From NCBI RefSeq assembly GCF_007290395.2, contig NZ_CP041656.2, positions 2,852,001 to 2,916,000 of the forward strand: a stretch of 64,000 nt of DNA, written 5' to 3'. Of the stretch, positions 52,760 through 60,988 are shown one piece after another (the first letter of the stretch is position 1; every line of letters starts with the position of its first letter). This stretch comes from Bradyrhizobium cosmicum. GTDB taxonomy: Bacteria > Pseudomonadota > Alphaproteobacteria > Rhizobiales > Xanthobacteraceae. A model generated the notes under the pieces. The model had not been told where the DNA came from, ran no database searches, and saw only the letters and a program-made list of their open reading frames with translations. A program made the translations under genes and the position numbers.

Positions 52760-52987
52760 ATGGCTTCTGTCGATAGCGCGTCCGATCAGCGGACCGTCAA
52801 CAACACGATGCGGCATCAGTATCGCGTGCTGAGCGATGCCGAGAAAGCGAACATGAGCGCGATCAAGGACAAGGGGCTGGAGCTGCTCGAGCTGATCTCC
52901 GGCATGGGCAACAGCCGCGAGATTTCGATCGCCAAGACCAAGACCGAGGAAGCTGTCATGTGGGCGGTGAAGCACATCACTGCCTGA
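52760..52987 (+). CDS. Acb2/Tad1-like protein, candidate anti-CBASS nucleotide sponge
   Basis: The 75-residue product carries the short pattern of the Acb2/Tad1 hairpin family (DUF7681): YRVLSDAEKANMSAIKDKGL, a helical hairpin, then IAKTKTEEAVMWAVKHITA. Known Acb2 proteins form small helical oligomers that trap cyclic di- and trinucleotides made by CBASS, and Tad1 traps gcADPR made by Thoeris. Family membership is a pattern match from memory. Ligand type cannot be told from sequence. ATG follows AGGAGAG. The gene has its own short leader and a terminator after it. Confidence 0.7.
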   Translation: MASVDSASDQRTVNNTMRHQYRVLSDAEKANMSAIKDKGLELLELISGMGNSREISIAKTKTEEAVMWAVKHITA

Positions 52988-52992
52988 AGGGT

Positions 52993-53082
52993 GAGGGGAC
53001 CTCGACGTCCCCTCGCTTCACGGTTTGCGAGAACCTCCAAAGACTGGCCCGGCGCGAGGTGCCCCTCGCGGCCGGGCTTTTT
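52993..53082 (+). terminator. tandem hairpins ending the late region
   Basis: A GAGGGGAC/GTCCCCTC hairpin (52993-53014) is followed by a larger stem (53047-53077; GCCCGGCGCGAGG pairing with CCTCGCGGCCGGGC, one bulge) and a T-run (53078-53082). The second is a good Rho-independent terminator for the rightward late transcript. Confidence 0.75.
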
Positions 53083-53112
53083 GCTGTCTTTCGGTCGAGG
53101 GAGCCTAACAGA

Positions 53113-53286
53113 TCACCAGTTGGCGATGTCTTCGTCGCATTGCGCGTCATGGCGTCGGCGCTCGCTTTCCGACAGCGTCTTCCGATAGGCTCGCTCGGCG
53201 AGGATGGACCAGATGCAAAGCGCGGCGATCGGGCCGAGCACGGCAACGCTTATGCAGAGTTCAATCCAGGGGTTATGGAGGTCCAT
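53113..53286 (-). CDS. small single-span membrane protein
   Basis: The 57-residue product (MDLHNPWIELCISVAVLGPI) has one membrane span and a charged tail with DAQCDEDIANW at the end. ATG at 53286 is preferred to a GTG at 53328. It is one of three leftward genes in the accessory zone by attR. Function is unknown. Confidence 0.5.
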   Translation of the reverse strand: MDLHNPWIELCISVAVLGPIAALCIWSILAERAYRKTLSESERRRHDAQCDEDIANW

Positions 53287-53382
53287 CCGGCCAATACTCG
53301 CTGTAGGTGCGATTGGATTATCGCTCACGCAAAGCGGAGGCGCACTAGAATCCAGTTTGGCGCGTGCGTCCAGCCATATCTG

Positions 53383-53661
53383 CTACCGGATCAGGCGATA
53401 TCGCTTCACGGCCTTCTTCCGCTCGACGGCCGGCGCCGGCTTGCCGGCACTGAGCGCCTGCAGCATCCCGATCCGGGCCAGCATGGGATCGCCGTCGCGC
53501 TCGGCAACCAGCATCAGGGCCTCGGTGGCGGCCTGCCATTCCGGTCGCTTCTGCGTCGCCGCGGGCAGCGCGGCGATGTAGGCGCCGGCGTCGCGCAAGG
53601 TGACGAGTTCGCGGCGGCCGGGCAGCGCGATCGGCGTGTCGAACGGCGCGGACCAACCCAT
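53383..53661 (-). CDS. unknown small accessory protein
   Basis: The 92-residue product (MGWSAPFDTPIALPGRRELV) has a helical pattern with AAYIAALP-like text (DAGAYIAALPAATQ) and a Lys-rich end. It resembles small proteins seen widely in rhizobial genomes. Its ATG overlaps the upstream stop (TGATG), so it is coupled to the next gene. Confidence 0.6.
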   Translation of the reverse strand: MGWSAPFDTPIALPGRRELVTLRDAGAYIAALPAATQKRPEWQAATEALMLVAERDGDPMLARIGMLQALSAGKPAPAVERKKAVKRYRLIR

Positions 53662-54095
53662 CAGGCACCGATGCCGCGGTGAGCCGTGTGGATGTGCGCT
53701 TCGCAGGCGATGGTGATGGGCTCGCCGCAAAAGCAGGTCGACCGGCCGTCGATATTCTGGGTTGGCATCCGGCAGCCCTCGGCCCACATCCGGCGCTTCC
53801 ATGCGTGGAGGTCCCGATCGCGGCGCCACGTCTCGAAATGAGCCTCGGCCAGCCCCTGCGCGATCTGGTGCCAGGCCCGTTCAAATCCGGCCCGGGCGTC
53901 CTCGAAGGTCGGCGCCGAACTGGATCTGTGCAGGCCTACGTCGAGGCCAGGGTAAAAGCCGACGCTCCAGAACCATTGATCGCTGCTCGAGGGGACACCG
54001 GAGCATCGGCCGATGGTGCCGATCCGGACGTCCTCGCGGTAGACGTGCCAGGTGTCCGGATTGTCCGGGCTGCGGCGGCGGGTGAGGGCGGGCAT
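53661..54095 (-). CDS. unknown accessory protein common in Bradyrhizobium
   Basis: The 144-residue product starts MPALTRRRSPDNPDTWHVYR and contains conserved-looking WFWSVGFYPGLD and FERAWHQIAQGL. The C-terminus has CFCGEPITIACEAHIHTAHR, a possible metal site. I recall similar proteins in several Bradyrhizobium genomes, with unknown function. Being leftward at the phage end, it is not part of the late operon and may be expressed in the lysogen. Confidence 0.65.
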   Translation of the reverse strand: MPALTRRRSPDNPDTWHVYREDVRIGTIGRCSGVPSSSDQWFWSVGFYPGLDVGLHRSSSAPTFEDARAGFERAWHQIAQGLAEAHFETWRRDRDLHAWKRRMWAEGCRMPTQNIDGRSTCFCGEPITIACEAHIHTAHRGIGA

Positions 54096-54263
54096 GGGCG
54101 GATTATCGCATGGGAACGCGGCGTGAACAAATTCCCCCGCTTTTCCCCGTATCGGCATGTCGTGTTTGGGGAATGTTCCGTGTCGACGCGTATCGAAACG
54201 TCGTCAGTCATCTGGCTATACCGCTTTGATTCCACGGGAATTTAGCGGTTTTGCGCGCTTCCG

Positions 54264-54290
54264 AAAAAGTTGCGGCCAGGCTTTGGGGGA
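54264..54290. repeat. attR core, 27-bp direct repeat
   Basis: Identical to 11456-11482. To its right the host sequence completes the hairpin arm AAGCCTGGCCGC. Confidence 0.92.
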
Positions 54291-54301
54291 AGCCTGGCCG
54301 C
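54264..54301 (-). terminator. Rho-independent terminator of the BTLCP gene, containing the att core
   Basis: On the minus strand a 12-base stem (GCGGCCAGGCTT pairing with AAGCCTGGCCGC) with a short C-rich loop is followed by AAC and five T residues. It lies downstream of the protease gene that ends at 54381. The phage core supplies one stem arm and the T-run, so the terminator is still complete after integration. Confidence 0.75.
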
Positions 54302-54380
54302 GCGCGAACCGGTCTGGGACGGGGAGGGGTGGGGATGTGACCGGGTCGCGTAACCTGTTGTCTCGTTCCTACTGATCGAG

Positions 54381-55007
54381 CTACTGATCTCTTGCGCTGG
54401 CGGTGGAAACCGCCGGCTTGGTATCGCCCAGCGAGACCCAGACGTTGGGATCGCTCTGCGACTGGCGCTTGACGAAGCGGTAGCCGGTCTCCGTCCAGGC
54501 AACGACGCTCTCGTTCTGATTGTCGAGAACGAACTCGCCCTTGTCGGTCTTCACCGTCAGCACCGCGTGCCCTTCGCCCTTCTTGTCGCGCACGACGGTG
54601 ATGAGCAGGGCCTCGCGCGGCCATCCGGCATCGATCAGCATCTTGCGCTTCAACAACACGTAGTCTTCACAGTCGCCGTAACCGTCGGTCGGCAGCGACC
54701 ACTTCTCGATCACGCCCCAGTGCTCCTGGTCGGTCAAAGGCTTGACGGTCTCGTTGACCCAGCGATTGACCTTGATGAGGTCGCGCCATGCGGCCTGCGA
54801 CATCACGATGTCGCGCGGCTGCGTCGGTGCGCCCTGGCACTGCGCGGCGTTGTCCGCACAGAACTCGACCCAGCCGATCGGCGCACGCGTGGTGTCGCCG
54901 AGGCTCGCATAGAGCAGGCGGCTTTCACCGGCCTGCGCTGTCGCGCCGATCCCGAAGAGCATGACGGCCAGCGCCAAACCCTTCCCCTGTCCCCTGAAGT
55001 CCAACAT
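54381..55007 (-). CDS. transglutaminase-like cysteine protease, BTLCP family
   Basis: The 208-residue product has a signal peptide (LALAVMLFGIGATAQA) and the periplasmic BTLCP triad: C113 (GDCEDYVLLK), H147 (GHAVLT) and D162 (LDNQ). LapG-type relatives release surface adhesins under c-di-GMP control, and others have unknown targets. ATG at 55007 follows GGGGG. The next gene encodes a PilZ protein, which may hint at c-di-GMP signalling. Bases 55008-55337 hold no gene, only promoter space and the PilZ terminator. Confidence 0.85.
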   Translation of the reverse strand: MLDFRGQGKGLALAVMLFGIGATAQAGESRLLYASLGDTTRAPIGWVEFCADNAAQCQGAPTQPRDIVMSQAAWRDLIKVNRWVNETVKPLTDQEHWGVIEKWSLPTDGYGDCEDYVLLKRKMLIDAGWPREALLITVVRDKKGEGHAVLTVKTDKGEFVLDNQNESVVAWTETGYRFVKRQSQSDPNVWVSLGDTKPAVSTASARDQ

Positions 55008-55265
55008 TGCGGCCCCCGTTTCTTGTTGGGACCACAATGCGCATGGAGCTTTTGAGCTGCCGCTAAGTCAACCAAGTCAAGTCGAGACGAATGCAAGTAA
55101 AATGCGCGGCGAATACGATCTATACTTGATTCAAATACGCATAAAATTCGACATGACTCCATTTGATTCAAATTTTAGGAGTTAACTCGGAAACGCTGGT
55201 GGAGCCGCGGTTTCCGCACGCAAAGGGCCCCTCGTTAACGCGCGCGCGGTCCGCCACCAGGCATG

Positions 55266-55299
55266 AAAAAGGCGGCGTCCGCATCGCGGAGGCCGCCTT
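55266..55299 (-). terminator. terminator of the PilZ gene
   Basis: On the minus strand AAGGCGGC and GCCGCCTT close a long stem with an inner TCCGC/GCGGA pair and are followed by T residues. Confidence 0.75.
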
Positions 55300-55337
55300 C
55301 AGGGCTGGAATTCCCCTGGTTTTGAGGTCCTTGCGCT

Positions 55338-55949
55338 TTACCGCGCGGTAACGCTCTCTTCGAGAGTCTCGATCGGCTGCGAGTGCAAGAACTCCAGCGC
55401 GAAGCCGTCTTCGAGGTTTCGGACCACCCGGCCCTGGACCCGGCCGAGCAGAACCGTCGATTTCAGCGGCGGGCGGTTTTCCGCGGCAATGGCGGCGCCG
55501 GACAGCGAGAGGTCGATGATGCGACAGGTCATCTTGGTGCCGTCCTCGAGCGTGAGCACCGCGATCGGGTTGCGCGGCACGATACGGTCGTGGCGGCGGT
55601 CTTCCGGCAGATTGAGGATGTCGCGGTTGGCAAGCCAGGTCAGCTGCGCCGCGAGCTTGTCGCGCTTGCGGGGCGTCGCACCCACCGTCATGGCGAAGCC
55701 ATTGTCGATGATACGGGTGATCTTGCCCTCGACGCGGCCGATATGGTCGAGATAGGCGACCACGCGGTCGCCGACATTGCCGATGCCGGGCGCCAGCAGG
55801 GCGAGGCCGCCGGGTGACATGTTGATCACCTGGCAGGGGAATTCCCGGCGGTCCGGCAGCATGTAGCGGCCGAGCAGGTGAACCTTCACCCGCTGGAAAC
55901 GCCGACGTTCCTCGGCGGCCGGAAGAAATTTTTTGTTCGCCAACGCCAT
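55338..55949 (-). CDS. tandem PilZ-domain protein
   Basis: The 203-residue product has two PilZ-like domains. The first has RRRFQRV with NMSPGGLAL, and the second RHDRIVPRN with DLSLSGAAI, both matching the RxxxR and D/NxSxxG c-di-GMP-binding motifs. It is a likely cytoplasmic c-di-GMP receptor. ATG at 55949 is preferred because the upstream extension is not protein-like. Confidence 0.85.
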   Translation of the reverse strand: MALANKKFLPAAEERRRFQRVKVHLLGRYMLPDRREFPCQVINMSPGGLALLAPGIGNVGDRVVAYLDHIGRVEGKITRIIDNGFAMTVGATPRKRDKLAAQLTWLANRDILNLPEDRRHDRIVPRNPIAVLTLEDGTKMTCRIIDLSLSGAAIAAENRPPLKSTVLLGRVQGRVVRNLEDGFALEFLHSQPIETLEESVTAR

Positions 55950-56090
55950 TTTCAGCACCCGACTCCCCGCCCGGGCGGAGTCCGGGACGACCCTAAGGTG
56001 CACAGGGTTAATGCCGCGTTAGGATTGGACGCGTCGATGACGGACAGACACAATCCGTTCAAGAAACCACATCAAGGGCGGGCAGGCCGG

Positions 56091-57332
56091 TCAGGCCCGG
56101 CCTGCTCCCCGACGATACAACCACAGCAGCAGCGCCAGCAGAACCGCGGCCGACAGCCCGAGCGACCAGTGAATGCCGATCGCCGCGCCTGATACCCCGA
56201 CGGTGATGCCGCTGAAGGCCCGCATGCCGAGCCCGGCCATATTATAGAGCCCGACGACGCGGCCGCGAATGTCGTGCGGCGCGTTCAGCTGCACCAGCGC
56301 CTGCGCCATGGTGTTGAACGACAGCTCGAAGAAGCCCGCGAAGAACAGCAGCACGATCGCGACGGGATAGATCCGCACCGCCGCGAAGCCGAGCAGCGCC
56401 ACGCTCCACAGCATCGCGAGCGTGATCGCGGTGCGCGGCGTGCCCTTCAGCCGTCCCCAGGATTCCAGCGCGAGGCCGGCGAGCAGGGCGCCGCCGGCAT
56501 CCGCCGCCAGCAGCACGCTGTAGGAAACGCCGGGATCGCCATGGCCGAGATCGCCGGCAAAGCCCGGCATCTGGGCGTGATAGGCGTTGCCGATCATGAA
56601 GGAGGTGAGGCCGGCAAGCCACGTCATTGCGGTCAGCACCGGCTGGGTGCCGATGGCGCGGATGGTCAGCATGATGTCGGCGAAGCCGCGCACGGCAAAG
56701 CGCCTGATCGCGATGCTCTTGTCGCGCACCGGCGCCCAGAACAGCCAGATCAGCATCGGCAGATAGAACAGCGTGTTGAAGATGATGCCGTGCGAGGTGC
56801 CGAGTGTCAGCATGATGATGCCGCCGACCGCCGGCCCGACCAGGATGCCGAGATAGCGCGCCATCGCGTTCAGCCGCACTCCGCTCGGTAGGTCCGCCGG
56901 GGCGACGAGGTCGTAGAGCAGCAGCTGGTTCGGCGTCTGCCACAGCACGCCCGCGCAACCGTGGATCACCAGCAGCAGCATCGCGTGCCACATCTCGATC
57001 GTGTCGGTAATGAAGAAGAAGCCCCATCCCGCCGAGGCCACGATGAACAGCAGCATGCCGCACTGGATGATGCGGCGCGGATCGAACCGGTCGGCGAGCC
57101 CGCCGACCGCGACCGAGAACAGCAGGAACGGCAGCCAGTGCGACAGCACGGCAAATCCGCCCAGCGTCGGCGAATGGAATTTCTGGAACACCACCCAATA
57201 GCTGATCACATGCTCGATATTGTCGGCCATCATCGCCAGCACATAGGCGATGAACTGGAGCCGGTACGGCACGGACTTCATCGCCGCGAACGAGCCGGAC
57301 GCCGCGACGGGATTTTGGGGGAGGGGGTTCAA
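56091..57332 (-). CDS. MFS transporter, EntS-like
   Basis: The 413-residue product has about twelve membrane spans and an MFS loop (GGLADRFDPRRIIQ) between spans 2 and 3. It resembles the MFS-3/enterobactin-exporter type. The substrate is unknown. Confidence 0.82.
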   Translation of the reverse strand: MNPLPQNPVAASGSFAAMKSVPYRLQFIAYVLAMMADNIEHVISYWVVFQKFHSPTLGGFAVLSHWLPFLLFSVAVGGLADRFDPRRIIQCGMLLFIVASAGWGFFFITDTIEMWHAMLLLVIHGCAGVLWQTPNQLLLYDLVAPADLPSGVRLNAMARYLGILVGPAVGGIIMLTLGTSHGIIFNTLFYLPMLIWLFWAPVRDKSIAIRRFAVRGFADIMLTIRAIGTQPVLTAMTWLAGLTSFMIGNAYHAQMPGFAGDLGHGDPGVSYSVLLAADAGGALLAGLALESWGRLKGTPRTAITLAMLWSVALLGFAAVRIYPVAIVLLFFAGFFELSFNTMAQALVQLNAPHDIRGRVVGLYNMAGLGMRAFSGITVGVSGAAIGIHWSLGLSAAVLLALLLWLYRRGAGRA

Positions 57333-57439
57333 GCGGGCACCTGGGTGGGACTTGAGCCGTGCCTACACGCTCGCTGGTGAGTGCTCAAGACACCGGATGT
57401 GCTCGGACATCAGCCATGCACTGCGCGCCACACACGCTA

Positions 57440-57589
57440 CCGTCATCCCCGCGCAACCGCGACGCGGTTGTCGCTGGAGGTGCGAGCGAAGCGAGCCTCG
57501 AAGGATGAGCACGGGCGCCTGCGGCCCATCCTTCGAGGCTCCCCTTGCGACGCTGACGCATCGCAAGCCTCGCACCTCAAGATGACGGC
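57440..57589. repeat. nested palindromic intergenic repeat
   Basis: Inverted arms AGCCTCGAAGGATG (57494-57507) and CATCCTTCGAGGCT (57527-57540) are nested inside AGGTGCGAG/CTCGCACCT (57478-57486 and 57569-57577). It resembles dispersed Bradyrhizobium repeats. It lies in the 378-base gap 57333-57710, which otherwise shows no gene. Confidence 0.6.
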
Positions 57590-57710
57590 CGTGGTTGTGG
57601 TTGCTCCTTACGGGCTACAACGGCGTACCTTGGCAGCACCGCGCGTCTCGCATACGCTTCGCCTCAGCCCGCATCGCCAATCATAATAGACGGGCACTGA
57701 GGAAACAGCC

Positions 57711-58862
57711 ATGGATCAAATCCGCGTCTGCACCCACGCTGGGCCGGGCTCGGAGCCCGTCATCCGCACCGTGCCGTGGCCGAAGGTCGGCCGCAAGGCC
57801 GCGCTGATCAAGATCGGCGCCTGCGGCGTCTGCGGCACAGATCTGCACATCCTGAAGGGCCATTGGCCGAAGCCGCTGCCGTGGCCGTTCACGCTCGGCC
57901 ACGAGCTCGGCGGCGTCATCGTCGAATGCGGCGACGAATTCACCGAAGACTTCATGAGCAAGCCGCTCAAGGTCGGCTCGAAGGTGATGATCCCGCCGCT
58001 GATGCCGTGCGGGCGCTGCTACTACTGCATCCACTATCCGCAAACCGCCAACAAATGCCTGACGCCGGTCTATTACGGCCGCTATCTCGGCTTCGACAAG
58101 GCGCCGCACATGTGGGGCGGCTGGGCTGAATATGTCTATGTCGATCTCGACATGCTGCCGGGCACCAAGATCTACAAGCTGCCCGACGACATGTCGCTGC
58201 GATTGGGCGCGTTGTCCGAGCCGCTGACTTCCTGCATCCGCGCCTTCAACCGCGCCAGCCGGGCTGGCGGTTTTTCCTGGGGCAACACGGTGGTGATCCA
58301 GGGCTCGGGCCCGATCGGCATTCTGGCGGTCGCAGCCGCGAAGGAGATGGGAGCAGGGCGCGTGATCTGCGTCGGCGCGCCGGAGGAACCGCGGCTCAAG
58401 CTCGCGCGCGAGTTCGGCGCGGAGGCGACGGTCAATATCGAGGAGGTGACATCGCCGCAGCAGCGCATCGCCCGTGTGCGCGAGATCGTCGGCGGCTACG
58501 GCGCCGATCTGGTGATGGATTGCTCCGGCCACCCCTCGGCCGGCCCCGAAGGCATCGAGATGCTGCGCGACGGCGGTACCTATGTCGAGATGGGCCAGTT
58601 CACCGACGCCGGCTCGATCGACACCTCCTGGCATCGCATCTGCACCAAGGACCTCAATTTGCTCGGCTCCTGGGGCTTCACCGCCAACGATCTGCCGCTC
58701 GGCGTCGACATGCTCTACCGCACGCGTGACAAATATCCGTGGCTTAAGATGCAGACGATTTATCCGTTCACCGAGGCGGGCGTCGCGCAGGCGGTGAGGG
58801 ATGCGATGGCGATGAAGACGGTGAAGTCGACGATTGTGCCGTGGCCGGAGCTGGTGGAATAG
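57711..58862 (+). CDS. zinc-dependent alcohol/polyol dehydrogenase
   Basis: The 383-residue MDR-family product has catalytic zinc ligands C41 (ACGVCGTDLH) and H64-E65 (LGHELGG), structural zinc cysteines C100, C103, C106 and C116, and a NAD(P)-binding GSGPIG. It probably oxidises a secondary alcohol, polyol or amino alcohol. ATG at 57711 follows AGGAAA. The gene is followed after 2 bases by a DUF5680-like gene. Confidence 0.88.
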   Translation: MDQIRVCTHAGPGSEPVIRTVPWPKVGRKAALIKIGACGVCGTDLHILKGHWPKPLPWPFTLGHELGGVIVECGDEFTEDFMSKPLKVGSKVMIPPLMPCGRCYYCIHYPQTANKCLTPVYYGRYLGFDKAPHMWGGWAEYVYVDLDMLPGTKIYKLPDDMSLRLGALSEPLTSCIRAFNRASRAGGFSWGNTVVIQGSGPIGILAVAAAKEMGAGRVICVGAPEEPRLKLAREFGAEATVNIEEVTSPQQRIARVREIVGGYGADLVMDCSGHPSAGPEGIEMLRDGGTYVEMGQFTDAGSIDTSWHRICTKDLNLLGSWGFTANDLPLGVDMLYRTRDKYPWLKMQTIYPFTEAGVAQAVRDAMAMKTVKSTIVPWPELVE

Positions 58863-58864
58863 AT

Positions 58865-59347
58865 ATGCCGTCCATTCCGCACGATCTCGCGGCGTTCCTG
58901 GTCGAAGCCAAGCGGCGCACCTATGCGGGGCTCGATGACGACGCGACCGTGGTCACTCCGGTGCTTGCCGGGTCCAAGCAGCTTGAGCATCGCGCTGCGC
59001 CTTATGCCTATCGCGACATCTATTTCGGGATGGGATTTTTCGTCGGGCAGGAGACGGTGTCGCGGGCTGACCGCGTCATCTGGTCGATGAGCTACAGCGG
59101 CGGCGCCTGCGCGGACATCACGGACCGGGACACTTTCCTCGCGATCTACAAATTCCTGCGGCAGGCGCTGCTGGGCGTATCCACAGGGGAGCCCTATCGG
59201 GGACCGCGCCTGTTCGAGCAGGCGGGCCTGATCTACCGCAACGAGGTCGAAGGTTCGCTCGATCGCTTTCACGGCGTCGAGAGGATCGAGCGCCGTGATG
59301 GCGCGCTGCTCTACGAGCTGCAATATAGTGGCGGCCTGCTGCGATAG
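58865..59347 (+). CDS. DUF5680-like protein
   Basis: The 160-residue product (MPSIPHDLAAFLVEAKRRTY) has ARKNTYA-like and DIYFGMGFFVGQE segments matching the DUF5680 pattern. The start lies 2 bases after the dehydrogenase stop, so the two are co-translated. Function is unknown. Confidence 0.75.
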   Translation: MPSIPHDLAAFLVEAKRRTYAGLDDDATVVTPVLAGSKQLEHRAAPYAYRDIYFGMGFFVGQETVSRADRVIWSMSYSGGACADITDRDTFLAIYKFLRQALLGVSTGEPYRGPRLFEQAGLIYRNEVEGSLDRFHGVERIERRDGALLYELQYSGGLLR

Positions 59348-59358
59348 TTATTGAACTT

Positions 59359-59437
59359 GTAGCCCGGAGCGAGCGAAGCGTAATCCGGGATTCTCGCCCG
59401 TGGCTCTCCGTATTCCGCTTCGCTCCATATGGGCTAC
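59359..59437. repeat. GTAGCCCGG-type palindromic repeat
   Basis: An imperfect inverted repeat starts GTAGCCCGGAGCGAGCGAAG and ends CGCTCCATATGGGCTAC. It is of the GTAGCCCGGATGGAGCGCAG type I know from many Bradyrhizobium intergenic regions. Confidence 0.65.
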
Positions 59438-59467
59438 GATCAGGCGTTCGGAACGAAGGACACGACG

Positions 59468-59887
59468 ATGAACGAACAGACTTCCAAACCAAACAGGCGC
59501 TCGCCCTTCAGCGCCATCCGCGCGATCGACTACACCGTCATCTTCGTGCGCGACATGGCGGCGATGCGCCGCTTTTATGAGGGGATCCTCGCCTTATCCC
59601 TGTTGCGCGAGCTCTCGCCGAACTGGATCGAGTACGGGCTGGGCCCCAACACGCTGGCGCTCGCAAGACCGGGCCGGACCGCCGCCGATGTGCCGGTGCC
59701 GCACGGCACGGCCTCGCTGCAACTGGCCTTCAGGGTGTCCGCCGCGGAGGTCGACGCATGCGCCGACGAACTGGTACGGCAAGGCGTGACGCTGCTGTCG
59801 CCGCCGACGAACCGGTCCTTTGGACATCGGACACTGTTCTTTCGCGACCCCGACGGCAATCTGCTGGAGGTCTACGCGGAGATCTGA
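59468..59887 (+). CDS. VOC/glyoxalase-family protein
   Basis: The 139-residue product has the VOC layout: DYTVIFVRDMAAMRRFYEGI at the start and GHRTLFFRDPDGNLLEVYAE at the end, where Glu and other residues bind a metal. A small dioxygenase, lyase or resistance role is possible. ATG at 59468 is chosen over 59429, which lies inside the repeat. Confidence 0.82.
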   Translation: MNEQTSKPNRRSPFSAIRAIDYTVIFVRDMAAMRRFYEGILALSLLRELSPNWIEYGLGPNTLALARPGRTAADVPVPHGTASLQLAFRVSAAEVDACADELVRQGVTLLSPPTNRSFGHRTLFFRDPDGNLLEVYAEI

Positions 59888-59893
59888 GGAAAG

Positions 59894-60634
59894 CTATTTG
59901 ACGTATCCGGACAAAACCGCCTGTGCCCATTCCGGGCGGTTGTTGGCGAGCGCACGGGCCGAGGCGGCCTCCCAGTCGTATTCCAGGGCGAGGAGTTCGA
60001 CTTGCCAGACCTTCTTTCTTTTCGTGAGTACCGCATACCGCGCGTGAGGCGAGCGGTATTCCAGGCTTGCGGCAAACGGAATGTCCGCGAACACCGGGCA
60101 ACCGACGCTCCCCGGATTGAGAACCAGGCACTCGCCCGGCCCCTGAACGAGCGCCTGCCGGTGACTATGACCACACAGCACGACGCGAGCCGTCGGTTCA
60201 CGCGCGAGACGCGTCGCCAGCACGTCGCGGCGGGCCGGCACGAAGCGGCCGTCGTCGAGCGATTCCTCCAACAGGCACGTCGTATCGTCGTCCGGTGTGC
60301 CATGGCAGGCCAGAATTCCCTCGTCCAGCCGCAGTTGGGGAGGCAAGGCGTGGAGTGCGCGACGCTGCTCCGCAGTCAACGCGTTGCGCGCAAACAGACC
60401 TGCCGGCGAGAGCTTGTCGTCCGGAAACTCCTCGATCCAACGATCATGGTTTCCGCGCACGGTCGGCAACGATAGCGACTGCAGCGCTTCGAAAGTTTCC
60501 TTTGGCCACAACGGGCTGGTGACACAATCGCCCAGATTGACCGTCCCGTCGGCGCCGCGCGCCTTGATGTCCGCCAGCACGGCCTCCAAGGCAGCAAGGT
60601 TGCCATGGATATCGGAAATGACCGCCAATCGCAT
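59894..60634 (-). CDS. calcineurin-like metallophosphoesterase
   Basis: The 246-residue product has SDIHGN (7-12), GDC, GNHD (about 60-63), a later ILACHGTP and GHSHRQ, the full set of metal ligands. It is of the YfcE/MJ0936-like type and may hydrolyse phosphodiesters or phosphoproteins. It converges on the VOC gene. Confidence 0.87.
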   Translation of the reverse strand: MRLAVISDIHGNLAALEAVLADIKARGADGTVNLGDCVTSPLWPKETFEALQSLSLPTVRGNHDRWIEEFPDDKLSPAGLFARNALTAEQRRALHALPPQLRLDEGILACHGTPDDDTTCLLEESLDDGRFVPARRDVLATRLAREPTARVVLCGHSHRQALVQGPGECLVLNPGSVGCPVFADIPFAASLEYRSPHARYAVLTKRKKVWQVELLALEYDWEAASARALANNRPEWAQAVLSGYVK

Positions 60635-60988
60635 TGTCTTGCTCCCCAGACCGATGGCTCGAATTTAGCCCTCTTGCGCATCTCCGGCACGTCCAATCGT
60701 GTCCGATTCAAACGAGAAGGCCGCCAAACTTCTCTCTGCTTAGGCCCCAAATCCCGCTATATGCAGCAAACGGCCCCTAAATCGCTGGATGTAGTGGGTC
60801 CGGCCGGCGGTAAGCTTATTCTCGCTGGTGCCAAAGCCATGCATCATAAGCATGGTGATTTGCCCGCGCTTGGCGTAAAGAGCGTCCAAATCAAATCACC
60901 ACGCGTGCGGCTGGACCATTTTGCCGCGTACGCAGCTTCAGGTCGCGCGGCTCGACGTTCCGCGCCTGGACCAACCAAGGTTTATCCC
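60635..60988. other. long leader region of the helicase gene
   Basis: No gene is seen in these 354 bases, although a frame is open. They contain a small inverted repeat (CCATGC at 60837-60842 and GCATGG at 60850-60855). A long leader is usual for cold-induced helicases, so RNA-based control is possible. Confidence 0.35.

Larger units (their letters stand above)
11456..54290. mobile_element. complete HK97-like siphovirus prophage
   Basis: A 42.8-kb block is bounded by a perfect 27-bp direct repeat. It holds integrase, excisionase-like protein, repressor, Cro-like protein, a replication module, terminase, portal, protease, capsid, tail, lysis and accessory genes in the usual siphovirus order. 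No essential gene is visibly broken by a stop or frameshift, apart from the expected programmed frameshift, so the prophage is probably inducible. The integrase lies beside attL and transcription inside follows the cI/cro divergence. Confidence 0.95.

Noticed and set aside
11456..54290. gene transfer agent instead of a prophage
   Set aside because: Integrase, direct-repeat ends, repressor/Cro and a replication module are all present, which GTAs lack.
11456..54290. diversity-generating retroelement in the fibre region
   Set aside because: No reverse transcriptase gene and no template/variable repeat pair was seen.
60605..60988. N-terminal extension of the helicase
   Set aside because: The upstream frame is not protein-like and overlaps the opposite phosphoesterase start; the Q motif lies just after the GTG at 60989.
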